Below, in pieces: positions 36,101 through 48,333 of a DNA stretch of 64,000 nucleotides (its first letter is position 1; every line of letters starts with the position of its first letter). The notes beneath the pieces were generated by a model. The model saw nothing but the letters and a program-made list of their open reading frames with translations, was not told the origin of the DNA and did not search any database. This DNA comes from Phaeosaccion multiseriatum (taxonomy: Eukaryota > Ochrophyta, other classes): contig OZ218957.1 in the NCBI GenBank assembly GCA_965112735.1, forward strand, positions 2,790,001-2,854,000, written 5' to 3'. A program made the translations under genes and the position numbers.

Positions 36101-39100
36101 CTACTACTGCTGCTGCTACCGCTGCCGTATCCCGAAGGAGAGTAGGCAGAAGGTACTGCCATTCCGCCTCCGGGGCTGCCGCTGCGGTAGGCCCCGAAAC
36201 CGTAGTCAACCGACGCACCTCCTGGGCTGCTGCTGCTGGCTCCGCCAGGCGAGAAGCTCGTTGGGGCAGAAGTAGAGGCTGCTGGTCCGGAGCTGCTGGG
36301 GTTGAAGCCGAAGCCGGAAGAAGGGGAGCTAGGTGCTGATGCCATTCCTCCTCCAGAGTTTCCTCCAGCAGGCTCGTTGCGGTAGGCGCCAAAGCCGAAG
36401 TCTGTAAAGCGGGAAGGGCTCTTGTTCATGATCGAGTAGCTCGTCACAGGTGTGCCTGTCAGTGGCGAAATTGGCGCTGATGCGGGCGGTGCGACGGCCA
36501 TTCCTCCTCCAATGCTGCCGTCGCGGTAGGCTCCAAAGCCGTAGTTCGTAGACATGCCTCCTGAGGAGCTGCTGCTGCTGCTGCCGCCGCCGCTGGTGAA
36601 GCTGCTCGTGCTGCTGCTGGCTCCGGGAGACGAGAAGCTCGATACAGGGGCAGTGGCCGATGAGGAAGATGAGGAGGAGGGCGGTACTGCCATTCCTCCT
36701 CCGGGGCTGCCCTTGCGGTAGGCCCCAAAGCCATAATCGATCGACATTCCTTCTGCTGCTGCCGCGCTGCTACCGCTGCTGCTGCCGTATCCCGAAGGGG
36801 AGTAGGCGGACGCCGACGCCGACGCCATTCCTCCTCCGGGGCTGCCGCTGCGGTAAGCTCCGAAGCCGTAATCGGCCGACATTCCTCCTGAGCTGCTGCT
36901 GCTACTGCTGCTGCTGGCTCCGGCGGACGAGAAGCTCGACACTGGAGCGGGTGCTGAGGGTGACGCAAAGGCAGAGGGCGACGAGGCCATTCCTCCTCCA
37001 GAGCTTCCTCCAGCAGGCTCGTTGCGGTAGGCGCCAAAGCCGTAGTCTGCGAAGCGGGAAGGGCTCTTGTTCATGATGGAGTAGCTCGTCACAGGTGTGC
37101 CTGTCAGTGGTGACACTGGCGCTTTTGCTGCTGGTGCGGATGCCATTCCTCCTCCAGGGCTGCCCTCTCGGTAGGCTCCAAAGCCGTAGCTCGGAGACAT
37201 GCCTCCTGAGCTGCTGCCACTCGCCCCAACAGGGGAGGAGAAGCTTGTCTTGGGAGCAGAAGTAGACGCTGCTGCTGCTGCTGGTGGTGGTGGTGGTGGC
37301 GTGGCGGGGTTGAATCCGAAGCCGTTAGACGAGCTGGTCACTGGAGCTGAGACTTGTGCCATTCCTCCTCCAGGGCTGCCGCTGCGGTATGCTCCAAAGC
37401 CGTAGTCTGCTGTGGCTGCGGATCCAGAGGGGGATGTCGCCATTCCTCCAGGGCTGTTGCCGCCGCTGCTGGCACGGTGATCTCCTCCAAAGGGGGAGTA
37501 GCTCTTCTTCATTCCTCCTCCGCTGCTGCTGCTGGCTCCCGCAGGCGCGAAGCTCGGCACGGGAGCAGAAGTAGTAGCTGCTGGGCTCGAGCTGCTGGGG
37601 TTGAATCCGAAACCATTAGAAGAAGAGCTCGTCGCTGGTGCTGAGGGTGGTGCTGATGCCATTCCTCCTCCAGGGCTGCCGCTGCGGTATGCTCCAAAGC
37701 CGTAGCTCGGAGACGCTCCACCTGAGCTGCTGCTGCTGCTCGCGCTGCTGCTGCTGCCTCCACTGGTGAAGCTGCTCGTGCTGCTGCTGCTGGCTCCGGG
37801 AGACGAGACGCTCGACACAGGGGCAGTGGCCGATGAGGAAGATGAGGAGGACGGCGGTACTGCCATTCCTCCTCCGGGGCTGCCCTTGCGGTAGGCCCCG
37901 AAGCCGTAGTCTGCGAAGCGGGAAGGGCTGTCCTTGTTGTTGTTCATAATCGAGTAGCTCGTCACAGGGGCGCCGGTCACGGGTGACACTGCCGCTGTTG
38001 CGGGCGGTGCGACGGCCATTCCTCCTCCGATGCTGCCGTCACGGTAGGCTCCAAAGCCGTAGCTCGGAGACGCTCCTCCTGAGCTGCTGCTGCTGCTGCT
38101 GCTGCTGCTGGCTCCGGGAGACGAGAAGCTCGATACAGGGGCAGTGGACGATGAGGAAGATGAGGAGGAGGGCGGTACTGCCATTCCTCCTCCGGGGCTG
38201 CCCTTGCGGTAGGCCCCAAAGCCATAATCGATCGACATTCCTTCTGCTGCTGCGCTGCTGCTGCCGCCGCCGTATCCGGAAGGCGTGTAGCTCGCGGACG
38301 ACACGGCCGGCGAGGCCATTCCTCCTCCAGGGCTGCCCTCACGGTACGCCCCAAACCCATAGCTGGGAGACGCTCCTCCTCCGCTGCTGCCGGTGCTACT
38401 GCTGCTGCCACTGCTGGCTCCGGCAGGCGAGAAGCTCACCTTGGGAGCAAACGCCGCCGGTGAGGAAGAGGAGGCGGAGGGCGGTACTGCCATTCCTCCT
38501 CCAGGGCTGCCCTCACGGTAGGCCCCAAAGCCATAGCTCGGCGACATTCCTCCTGAGCTGCTGCTGCTGCTACTGCTGCTGGCTCCGGCGGACGAGAAGC
38601 TCGACACGGGAGCGGGTGCTGAGGATGAAGAGAAAGCGGACGGCGCTGATGCCATTCCTCCTCCAGAGCTTCCTCCAGCAGGCTCGTTGCGGTAGGCGCC
38701 AAAGCCGTAGTCTGCGAAGCGGGAAGGGCTCTTGTTCATGATGGAGTAGCTCGTCACAGGTGTGCCTGTCAGTGGCGACACTGCTGACTCGCTGCGGTAG
38801 GCCCCGAAGCCATAGCTCCTCGTTCCTGAGCTGCTGGTACTGGTGCTGCTGAAGCCGCTAGGGGAAAAGCTGGTCCTTGGGGCGGGCGGAGCTGCTGCTG
38901 CCACTGGTGCTGGTGCGAACGCCGCTCCTCCAGAGGGGGGGCTGCCGTTGCGGTAGGCTCCGAAGCCGTAGTCTCCAAAGCGGGAAGGGCTGTCCTTGTT
39001 GTTGTTCATAATCGAGTAGCTCGTCACAGGGGCGCCGGTCACTGGCGACACTGCTGCCGTTGCGGGTGGCATCAGTGACATGCCTCCAATGCTGCCGCTG

Positions 39101-42100
39101 CGGTAGGCCCCGAAGCCGTAGCTCACAGGCGCTGAGCTGCTGCTGCTGCTGGTGCTGACAGTAGTTGTTGCTGGGGGGGTGGAAGGGTTGAATCCAAAGC
39201 CGGAAGAAGCGGAAGTCGGTGGTGGGGGTGATGCCATTCCTCCTCCGGGGCTGCCGCTGCGGTGGTCACCCCACGGAGCGTAGCTCTTACCCGCCCCTCC
39301 TGCGCTGCCAGCTGCTGCTGCTGCGCCACTTGCGCTTGCTCCTGCTCCTGCTCCGCCAACGGGAGTGTAGCTGACAGCGGGGGGAGGCGGTGCTGACACA
39401 GGTGCTGATTTGATCGAAACGGTGCTGGTGCTGGTGGTACCCGTGCTGCTGGTGGTGCTGGTGGAGTGGTCACCGCCGAAACGGGCATAGCTCCTCGCCA
39501 TGTCTCCCGCACTGCTCTGGTAGGCGCCGATGGGAGGAGAAGGGGGGCTCACCGGAGCCGGGGGCGCTGGAGACACGGGGGCGGAGGGTTCCACTTCCAC
39601 TCGGCCAGGGCTGCTGCTCCGATGATCTCCTCCGAAGCGCGAGTAGCTCTTGCCGGTAGGAGCGCCGTTGCTCGAGGGTGCAGCTGCTGCTGGCTGCTGG
39701 TGATGAAGCGGTGGTGCCACACCTCCGGAGCTGGCGCGGCTGTCCTTGTAAGGAGAGTAGCTGGTCACGGGCGCCGTGGCTGGAGGCGCTTGCTGCTGCT
39801 GGGGTGGCGGTGCCTGCGGTCGTGGCGGGGCTTGAGGTCGTGGTGCGCGTACCGCAGGCGTGATGCCTGAAACGGTGCCGAAGTCTCCAAAGGCGGGTTG
39901 GCTGCGAGTACGGCTCGAAGACGACTGATTTCCGCTGCCGGCGTTGTTGGCGCCACGGTCATCACCAAAGAAGGCGTTGCGCGTCAAGACCTTGTTGTGG
40001 GAGGTGCGGTAGGCGCCGAAGGAGGAGTAGCTCCTGACGATGACGGGCGGCTCGCCCGAGGGAGGGCCGGAGCGGTAGTCACCGAATCGTGAGTAGCTCT
40101 TGCTTGCAGGAGGGGCGGGCGCGGGGGCGACAGGTGCCGTGGTGGGTGTGCTGCCTCCTGCTCCGCTGTCGCGATTGAATCCGAAGGGCGGGGGTGAGCT
40201 GCTCGCTGGTGCCGCCGGTGGTGGCGGTGGCGGTGAGGACGACGATACCGGGCGGCTGTAGTCACCGAAGCGACTGTAGCTCTTCTTGGCAGGAGGAGAT
40301 GCGGGTGGTGGGGCTTGCGCCTGGGGGGGGGGCGGGGGAGGGGGCGCTGCTCTTCCTGCTGGTGGTGGTGGTGGGGGCGCTCTCGCTCCTCCTCCTCCTC
40401 CGGGGCTGCTGCGGTAGTCGCCGAAGCGGCTGTAGCTCTTGGGAGGTGGGCTAGGTGCTTGGGCTGGGGGCATCGGTGGTGCTCCTGCTGCTGACGCGCC
40501 CTGAGGAGCGGCGTTACCACCGCCGAAGAAGGCGCCGGAGCCGACGGGAGGACGTTGAACAGGTGCTGCCCTGACGGGTGCCGCAGGTCGAGCTTGAGGT
40601 GGGGGCGGAGGCCTTGCGGCAGGGGGGGCTTGGGGTCGTGCAGATGAGCCGGTGGGGCCGCGGTAGGCTCCGAAGGGAGAATAGCTCTTGCGCCCCTGCT
40701 GCTGCTGCTGCTGCTGCTGTTGCTGTTGCTGCTGCTGTTGCTGTGCTGCCCGCTGCTGTTGCTGCATTGCTGCTGCTGCTGCTGCCTGTGCCTGGCCTCC
40801 CTGCTGGGGTGGCCTTGCTACCTGTCCTCCCTGCTGGGGCGGCTGCTGCTGCATGCGTGCTTGTGGCGGTTGGGGGGCGCCGGGGGGGGCTCTGGGGGGG
40901 GCGTTGGCGGCCGCAGCCTGCCTGAGCTGCTGCTGCTGCCGCTCCAGCTGCTGCTGCTGCTGAAGCACCAACTGCTGCTGCTCCTGGTAACTGCTCTCGG
41001 TGTCGAACTGAGGAGTGGGGAAAGAGTGGAGGTGGGGTGGGGAGGGGAGGGGAGGGAGGGCAGGAGAGGAGAGGACGGAGAGGGTGAGTGAAATTGGTAT
41101 TCGACGTTTCGTTCGCGCGTGGAGCACGGTGTACATGCACAAACACGCACGCGCACTACACAAGCCGCTCGACATTTACGTCATAAATCGAGGCAAGCAG
41201 GAAGTCATGGCAGAAGGAGGAGGGCATGCGCACCCACACACACACAGAGACAGAGGCTGACAAGTGCAGGAGGAGTAGAGTATGCATGCACACACACACA
41301 CAGAGACAGAGAGAGACGGAGGTTGACAAGTGCAGGAGGAGTAGAGTATGCATGCACACACACACACACACATGTAACACAAGAGAAATAGCCCCCCTTG
41401 CATTGCGTGCACTCCTCCTTCTGCACTCCTCCTTGCCTCAACATGACGTCCAAGAGCAGAAGGAAGAGGACACGCACGCACACACACACACACGCAACAC
41501 GAGAGACAAAAGGAATAGATCCCCCCGCTTGTGTGGCATGTGTGTGTGTGTAAATGTGCATGCCCTCCTCCTCCTGCCCCACCCACGCATCATGTCGGAG
41601 AGCGCAGAAGGGAGGTGCAGCCAGCCCAACCCAACCCAACCGCCATCACATCTCAACCCCCTCCCTCCTCAGTGTACTAACCTTTGATGCTTGCTGTGCG
41701 GCGAAGAGGGCCACAGCCCCGGCTCCTACACCGAGCTCCACCTTGTTGTCCTCAACGAACGCGCCCACGTCGCCACCTCCGGCGTCCTTCCACACCTTCT
41801 GGATGGTGGTGGAGAACATGGTATTGATCTCGTCACTGCCATCGCCAACCTGCTGCATTGCCTTACTGCCTGCTTGCTGCACCGCCTCGCTGCCTGCTTG
41901 CATGGCGTCGCTGCCTGCTTCCTGCATGTACTCGGTGCCTGCTTCCTGCATAGCCTCGCTGCCTGCCTGCATGGCGTCGGTGCCGGCTTGCTGCATGGCC
42001 TGTGTCGTCTGCTGCACGGCCTCTGTGGCTGCTGAAGTCGCTGACCCGGCACTCTGCATCGCATCTACCGCTACGTCCGCCGACTGCGTCTGCACCACAT

Positions 42101-43322
42101 CCACTACTGCCTCCACCGTCTCTGTAACGGCGGGGACGGCGTTGCTTGCTGCTGCTGTTACTGCTGTCACCGCATTTACCGCTGCCTCGGCCACCTCTGG
42201 GATGGCGTCGGGAGGAGGCGCTGAGGAGGCCGCTGTTGACGCTGCTGCTGCTGCCGCCGCTGCCGCCGCTGCTGCTCCTGCTGCTACTGCTGGAACACTG
42301 GAGGGCTTCTTGGGCTCCAACACCACACCGTACGGAGTTGTACCCCCCACTGCTTTCTCGAACATTACCTCCTTCAGCTTGGGTTCTCGCGGACCCGGTG
42401 CAGGTGCCTCGACCACCTTGGCCGGGACAGGGGCAGGCTCAGGCTTTGGCACAGGCGCAGGCGCCTCCACCTTCTTGACCTGCTGCACCTCCGGCTCTGC
42501 TGCCGTTGTAGGAGCGGCCGCCTTTGCTGGAGGCACAGTCAGAGGCAAGCCGGAAGAGTGATGATCCACCACGGCCCAGCCCGAGTCCATGAGCGGATCT
42601 TGCCGGTAGGTGAAGCTGTACCGCGCGTCCCCCACCGTGCGATCTGTTTCGCCAGGGGACACCCACGAGTAGGAGTAGTAGCCCGTGTTGATGGCCACCG
42701 TGTTGGTAATCATGCGCGCATTTGGCCGGTTGTTGGACAGCTGCAGCTCGGGCAGCTTGGCAAAGAAGGTCAAGTAGTCCAAAATCTCCTTGGGCGTGGT
42801 GCGCATCTCCTCCGGGCCCCACAGCACCGCATCCTTCCCATACAACTTGGCCGCCTGCTGAGCAGCGTCCTTCTCCCCCGACCCCAGCGTCCTCAACCAT
42901 TCGTCCGTGGCAGACAGCACGCCATCCAGCTTGGTGGGGGCCGGCGCTGCGGCTGTCCCTTCCTCCCCCCCCTCCTCTGCACGTGCCGCGGCTGCTTGCA
43001 GTCCCGCCATGCCCGCAAATGCGGCCGCCGCTGCCCCCCGCACGCTAAGTTCAAACGCCTCCAGCACCGACTCCCTAGTCACGCTACCCCCCCCCCTGGC
43101 GGCCATCTCCGCCGCGCTCTCTGACTCCCATACCTCCCTCCCCGTCCCCTTGAGCACTCCCGGTGTTCCCTGCTGCGAGCGCGTACTGCCAGACACCAAC
43201 CGCCCTCGAAAAGGAGCTCCAGACACTAAACGAGAGGTGGGCAACTGAAAGGCTTGCACACTACTTGTGCCGGCGAAGCCCGCCACCGCGGCAAAGCCGC
43301 AGCAGTAGCTAGGCACCCTCAT
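30157..43322 (-). CDS. Giant plastid-targeted repeat protein: NTF2/SnoaL-like domain plus about 50 YGFGAYR motifs
   Basis: Two exons, 43322-41682 and 41007-30157, joined by a good aag|gttagt donor and ctcag acceptor in phase 0, giving about 4,163 aa. The N-terminus MRVPSYCCGFAAVAGFAGTS with SVQA|FQLP is a signal peptide with the heterokont plastid Ala-Phe motif. Residues about 130-255 resemble the SnoaL/CaMKII-association (NTF2-like) family (AINTGYYSYSW, ARYSFTYRQD, WAVVDHHSSGLP). Next come a Pro/Ala region, amphipathic AMQxAGSEAMQEAG repeats and a short hydrophobic stretch (VGAGAVALFAA) near the exon end. Exon 2 starts with poly-Gln coils, then SYSPFGAYR and SYSRFGDYR motifs in Pro-rich linkers. 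About 50 YGFGAYR copies follow, each in Ser/Gly/Ala/Pro linkers of about 40-60 residues with GSPGGGMA after it. Secondary motifs are GFGFNPSS and SPxTGxPVTSYSIMN. The last residues are KSYGFGAYRS. Function unknown; a condensate scaffold is inferred. The two exons could be separate genes, but the splice sites argue against it. Confidence 0.8.
32880..34880 (-). repeat. 534-bp higher-order tandem repeat within the giant gene
   Basis: The same sequence recurs with an exact 534-base period (for example at 33272, 33806, 34340 and 34874). Two neighbouring units are essentially identical and the outer ones diverge more. One unit encodes 178 residues: three YGFGAYR motifs (in the contexts DGSIGGG, AGSPGGG and EGSPGGG) and one GFGFNPSS. 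The period is a multiple of three, so units can be gained or lost without breaking the frame. Confidence 0.9.
41008..41681 (-). other. Intron of the giant gene with CA-rich minisatellite
   Basis: A 674-base intron. It contains a duplicated unit around gacaagtgcaggaggagtag near 41260 and 41327, flanked by (ca)n and (ga)n runs. Long ORFs that run through it are read-through of the exon frames. Confidence 0.65.
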
Positions 43323-46063
43323 GCTCTACAGCGGAGGAGTGTGTGGTTCCCGGATCCCCGTTTTGTATGAACAGCAAGGAAATCAGTTTTAACGTGCAAA
43401 AACTGAAATTGACTTCAAATTGCAGGGCAAATTGCAGGGCAGATGGCTTTTTCGATCCTTTTTGGGGGGCAAGCTGTTTTAAGACGCACTTGCGACGGTA
43501 ATTTATTTTGAGTCTCCACTTGGAGCTTGCTGTTGCTCGCAGCCCTTTGTCTTCGCGAACTGTTGGAGTTGCTCCTTGAACGGTTGGCTGAGGGTCAGGG
43601 GGGCCATGGTGAGCGATGGGGCCTGGGTGGTCGCAGGGCAATAACAGTCGACCTCTGACGTGCAATCCGCTTCGGTGCATCTATCTGCTATCGTCGGTGC
43701 AGCTGGCGTGCTATCTGCCATCGGCCGGCGGCCGATAGCATGCGTATCGAGAATGTGGTCGGCTAGAAGTGGCGAACGACGCTTCCCCCTCTTGTGGCGG
43801 CAGTCGCAGCACGCGTGGCGGCTCTGGCGCCGTTGCAGGGGCCAGTACAGCACCTCTCTGCGCTCCATTCATCCCCAAGGGGGCCACACCTGGAGAGGGA
43901 GGGACAGGATACACGAGGAGGGGGGCAAGGGGTCGATGAGGGTAGGCGAGGCAAGGAGAATGGGCATTGACCTCGCCCCCAGACAAACACTGACAAGAAA
44001 CACACAAACACACACACGACAAATAAACACACAGGTACAGACACCACGCATTTGCACAGCCCGCGCGCACACACACACACACACGCGGGGCGCGGCACTT
44101 GTCTCACTTACCCTTGCACACACGCGCGCGGCACTTGCCTCACTTACCCTTAAAGAGCTCCGCCCGATTGAGAGCAGCACCGTGGACTTGACAGCACACA
44201 TGGTCCAAGGCGTTGCGCCGTCTCCATTACCGCCCGTCCCATCGACGGCAGAGTGCACGTGTGTGGCAGAGAGGAGAACATCCTGCAAAGAGGAGAGGGC
44301 AGTTTGCCCACCATAGTCCACCGCGCCTCGTCTGCAGACTCTCTCCCACTCTTTGCTTGCTCATGGTGCTCATGGTCGCTGCAACCAAGTCGATACCGTG
44401 ATAGCTCACTATCTCCGCCAGAGGCAGGGCCTTGCCGCAAGCCTCACGCGTCTCGATACTCCGGCACTTGCACCACCTCTTTGACGCCAAGTCCGGTTAG
44501 TCGAGCGTAGCATAGCCTCGGGGGGGGGCGAGCTGGAGCCTTCTCGCCACCCTCCTTTCGGTCCCGCCCCCTCCCCCTTTACGCCCTGTGAAGCGATGGC
44601 GCTGCCCGCTGACATTCAGATAGGGCTGCTGAGATGTTTATTGAAACCTCGGGGAAGGGAGTGAATGGGGCGTTCTTCCTCCTCCATTTTTCCCTATTCT
44701 TCCTTAAATGAGGGACGGTCGGAGGACTGAGAAAAGGAAGGACAGTAGAGGGAAAAGGAGAAGCAGCAGTACAGGACCACCTCAGAAAGGTAGAGTACTT
44801 CGGGGGGGGGGGGGAGTGTATACTAACCTCCTGCACCAGTCTTCTTGTGACTTGTTATTTTCAAATTTCAAATACACATCACCAGCTGGTGATCTTGAGA
44901 CGTTGGTGATTCGCTCACACAGCGTTACTTTTGGACAACCATAGATGGCATTAGGAGTGCGATCCATCTTCGCGCGGGAGATTTGGCGTAGGACACTCGC
45001 AGGCACTCACTGCGTCCCTTTGCTTCGCTCGGAGGAGATTGGCGTGTCTTTGGAATAAACCCAGGGGCGGTCATCAGTGGATATTGCTGTTAGGCAGCAC
45101 AGATGGCACCAAACCAAAGGGTGAAGGGTGAAGGAGCAGGATGGCACCAAATGAATCCACACACCCCTCTTCTCTTCGTGCGAAGTATGCTGGACCAAAG
45201 GAGCTCTGTCCTGTCCCCGCTCCTTTCTGCCCTCCCCTTCTGACGCGGCACAAAAAGCCTTGGCACTCTTCCATCACCATGACTTCACTTCACTTCAGTG
45301 CACTTCGTGCCATCCATGCCAAGCTGCCGGAGCACTCTCATCTGTTCCCAAAATACCACAGCCCTGCTGCTCTGGCTGCTGCTGCTGCTGCTGCTCGAGA
45401 GCGGCCACACAGTAAAGTGAAACGCTCACTGAGCGACAGCCCCTCCCTCCCTCCCTCCCTTACTCACTCACTCACCCTCTCCTCTTTCTTCAAAATTGTG
45501 CGCAGCCCCCACCGCCCGCCCCGCCGCGCCTCCCTCCTGTACAATATTGCAAGACAGGGCGTTATCCTCACTCCTGTCTGTGTGTCTGCCTGTCCACCTG
45601 TGTGTGTGTGGCGTGGTGTTGTCTGGCTGGCCACCTCCTCGTCAACAGAGGGAAGGTCGCGCCAAATGCGCAAAGCGGGTGGGGAAGACAGGCGGGTACG
45701 GTATACCACCAGTGGCAGCAATCCGCGGTGGCACTGGTCCATCTCCCTCCCTCCCTCCCTCTTTCTCTCTCTCCCTCTCTGAAATGGAAGGAAGGCTACG
45801 GAGGCCTACAGACCACATTCTTGGCTCCGCACCGTGCCTCTTCTAACCACAACTCTCTCTCTCTCTTGTCCCTTTCGTTCCCACTCCCCTCTTCATATGC
45901 CTCTCGTCTCCCTTTCCCCTCACAACCACACCCCCAACCCAAGTCCCCCATATGCCTACGCCGCCCCGCTTTGGCAGTCTCTTCTTCGCTCTGCCATACC
46001 TCTCTCCCTCCCTCTCTTCCTCTCCTCTGCCCCATCCACTGCCATCCCCTCTCTGTCTGTCTC
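43323..46063. other. Intergenic region between the giant gene and the acyl-CoA dehydrogenase, with one dispersed repeat
   Basis: About 2.7 kb with no gene I can support. It includes the inverted partner of a dispersed repeat (about 43770-43990), CA-rich runs near 44010-44090 and a Leu/Ala-coding (CTG)n near 45378-45395. The part just upstream of ATG 43322 should contain the promoter of the giant gene. Confidence 0.5.
43770..43990 (-). repeat. Dispersed repeat, copy A (inverted relative to copy B at 62.4-62.6 kb)
   Basis: Read on the - strand it contains aatgcccattctccttgcct, then tcatcgaccccttgc, then ccctccctctccaggtgtgg, then gatgaatggagcgc and ctgtactggcccctgcaacg, then a conserved cacgcgtgctgcgactgc. 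The same order recurs on the + strand near 62.4 kb. From ATG 43868 it opens a 121-codon frame beginning MERREVLYWPLQRRQ and including HACCDC and KRGKRRSP. Confidence 0.75.
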
Positions 46064-48299
46064 TCAGCCCTGCATCTGTGCATACTCCTTGAGAATGCTG
46101 CTGGCAATGACCAGATGCTGCACCTCGGATGTGCCCTCGTATATCTGACAGTAGAGACATATAGGGAGAGAAGAGGCGTATGGGTGGGGAGGGTAGGGGA
46201 GGGAGAGTACAGGCGTATGGGTGGGGAGGGCAGAGGAGAGAGAGTAGAGGCGTATGGGTGGGGAGGGTAGAGGAGAGTGAGTAGAGGCGTATGGGTGGGG
46301 AGGGTAGAGGAGAGAGTAGAGGCGTATGGGTGGGGAGGGTAGAGGAGAGAGTGAGTACAGGCGTATGGGTGGGGAGGGTAGAGGAGAGAGAGTAGAGGCG
46401 TATGGGTGGGGAGGGCAGAGGAGAGAGAGAGTAGAGGCGTATGGGTGGGGAGGGTAGAGAAGAGAGAGAGTAGAGGCGTATGGGTGGGGAGGGCAGAGGA
46501 GAGAGTAGAGGCGTATGGGTGGGGAGGGCAGAGGAGAGAGAGAGTAGAGGCGTATGGGTGGGGAGGGTAGAGGAGAGAGAGTAGAGGCGTATGGGTGTGG
46601 AGGGCAGAGGAGAGAGAGTAGAGGCGTATGGGTGGGGAGGGTAGAGGAGAGAGAGTAGAGGCGTATGGGTGGGGAGGGTAGAGGAGAGTGAGTAGAGGCG
46701 TATGGGTGGGGAGGGTAGAGGAGAGAGAGTAGAGGCGTATGGGTGGGGAGGGTAGAGGAGAGAGAGTAGAGGCGTATGGGTGTGGAGGGCAGAGGAGAGA
46801 GAGTAGAGGCGTATGGGTGGGGAGGGTAGAGGAGAGAGAGTAGAGGCGTATGGGTGGGGAGGGTAGAGGAGAGTGAGTAGAGGCGTATGGGTGGGGAGGG
46901 TAGAGGAGAGAGAGTAGAGGCGTATGGGTGGGGAGGGTAGAGGAGAGAGAGAGTACAGGCGTATGGGTGGGGAGGGTAGGGGAGGGAGAGTAGAGGCGTA
47001 TGGGTGGGGAGGGTAGAGGAGAGAGAGGAGAGGCGTATGGGTAGGGAGGGCAGAGGAGAGAGAGTAGAAGCGTATGGGTGGGGAGGGCAGAGGAGAGAGA
47101 GAGTAGAGGCGTATGGGTGGGGAGGGTAGAGGAGAGAGAGAGTAGAGGCGTATGGGTGGGGAGGGTAGAGGAGAGAGAGAGTAGAGGCGTATGGGTGGGG
47201 AGGGAAGAGGAGAGAGTAGAGGCGTATGGGTGGGGAGGGCAGAGGAGAGAGAGTAGAGGCGTATGGGTGGGGAGAGCAGAGGAGAGAGAGAGTAGAGGCG
47301 TATGGGTGGGGAGGGTAGAGGAGAGAGAGAGAGTAGAGGCGTATGGGTGGGGAGGGCAGAGGAGAGAGAGTAGAGGCGTATGGGTGGGGAGGGCAGAGGA
47401 GAGAGAGTAGAGGCGTATGGGTGGGGAGGGTAGAGAAGAGAGAGTAGAGGCGTAAGGGTGGGGAGGGCAGAGGAGAGAGAGTAGAGGCGTATGGGTGGGG
47501 AGGGTAGAGAAGAGAGAGAGTAGAGGCGTAAGGGTGGGGAGGGCAGAGGAGAGAGAGTAGAGGCGTATGGGTGGGGAGGGTAGAGAAGAGAGAGAGAGTA
47601 GAGGCGTATGGGTGGGGAGGGTAGAGGAGAGAGCGTAGAGGCGTACGGTGAGGATCAGGAGAAGCGGCACGGCACGGCTCGCATGAGAGGTGCAAAACGC
47701 AGTAAGAGTCGGGGAGAGACGAGGGAGGCCTGATTGGGTGTACCTCAGTAAACCCCACAAACTACACACGCAGCAGGCAAGGCCCCAACGGTTACCATCA
47801 CTTCGGAGGTTCCAACAGAGAGCGCATCAGGTGACGGAGAGGCGCAGATGCGAACCGCTTCCCTCTCATTCTCCTCTCCCCTCCACTCCCTTCCTTTGTC
47901 ATCTCTCCTCCCCTCCCCTCTCTCCTGTCCTCTCCTCTCTGCAGTAACGTACCTCTGTAATTCGAGCGTCGCGGTAGTGCCTCTCCGCCGGCATCTCAGT
48001 CACGTAACCCTGTGGGATGGGGTGAAAGGGTGTGCGATGGTGTGTAAACAAGTGTGCACAAGGTACAGCAGTGGTAGTGGGGTGGAAACGGTGTGTCGCG
48101 GTGATACACTAAGAGGGTGTAGGCGTTGAGATATTGTACAGGGCCCCTCCCTCCCTCCCTCCCTCCCTCCCTGATCCTCTCCCAAAGCCAACGCACCATT
48201 CCCCCCAGGACTTGTATGGCTTGGTGCGAGCAGAACGTAGCGGCCTGCAAAGAAGAACGAAGCGATTCACAGAGACCAAGACGCAGCAGTAGTAGGAGT

Positions 48300-48333
<34 letters not shown>

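Noticed and set aside
30465-39968. Many 60-400-codon ORFs in other frames across the giant gene, such as RASRLSEPAAA-type repeats
   Set aside because: They are frame shadows of the repeated coding sequence; they show the same periodicity but no independent signal.
41008-41175. ATG at 41175 as start of a separate 3,672-codon repeat protein
   Set aside because: The first 56 codons are Pro/Ser/Leu-rich intron-like sequence ending in an acceptor, and the upstream exon has a matching phase-0 donor. A separate gene cannot be fully excluded without transcripts.
46160-47646. Regular 36-base array resembling a CRISPR in spacing
   Set aside because: There are no unique spacers, the units are directly abutting, and the context is a eukaryotic intron.
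45796-47769. Two overlapping - strand ORFs of 564 and 657 codons made of [13 protein letters not shown]-type repeats
   Set aside because: They are the minisatellite in the last ACADS intron read in two frames. Only the final 26 codons of one (IYEGTSEVQ..) are a real exon.
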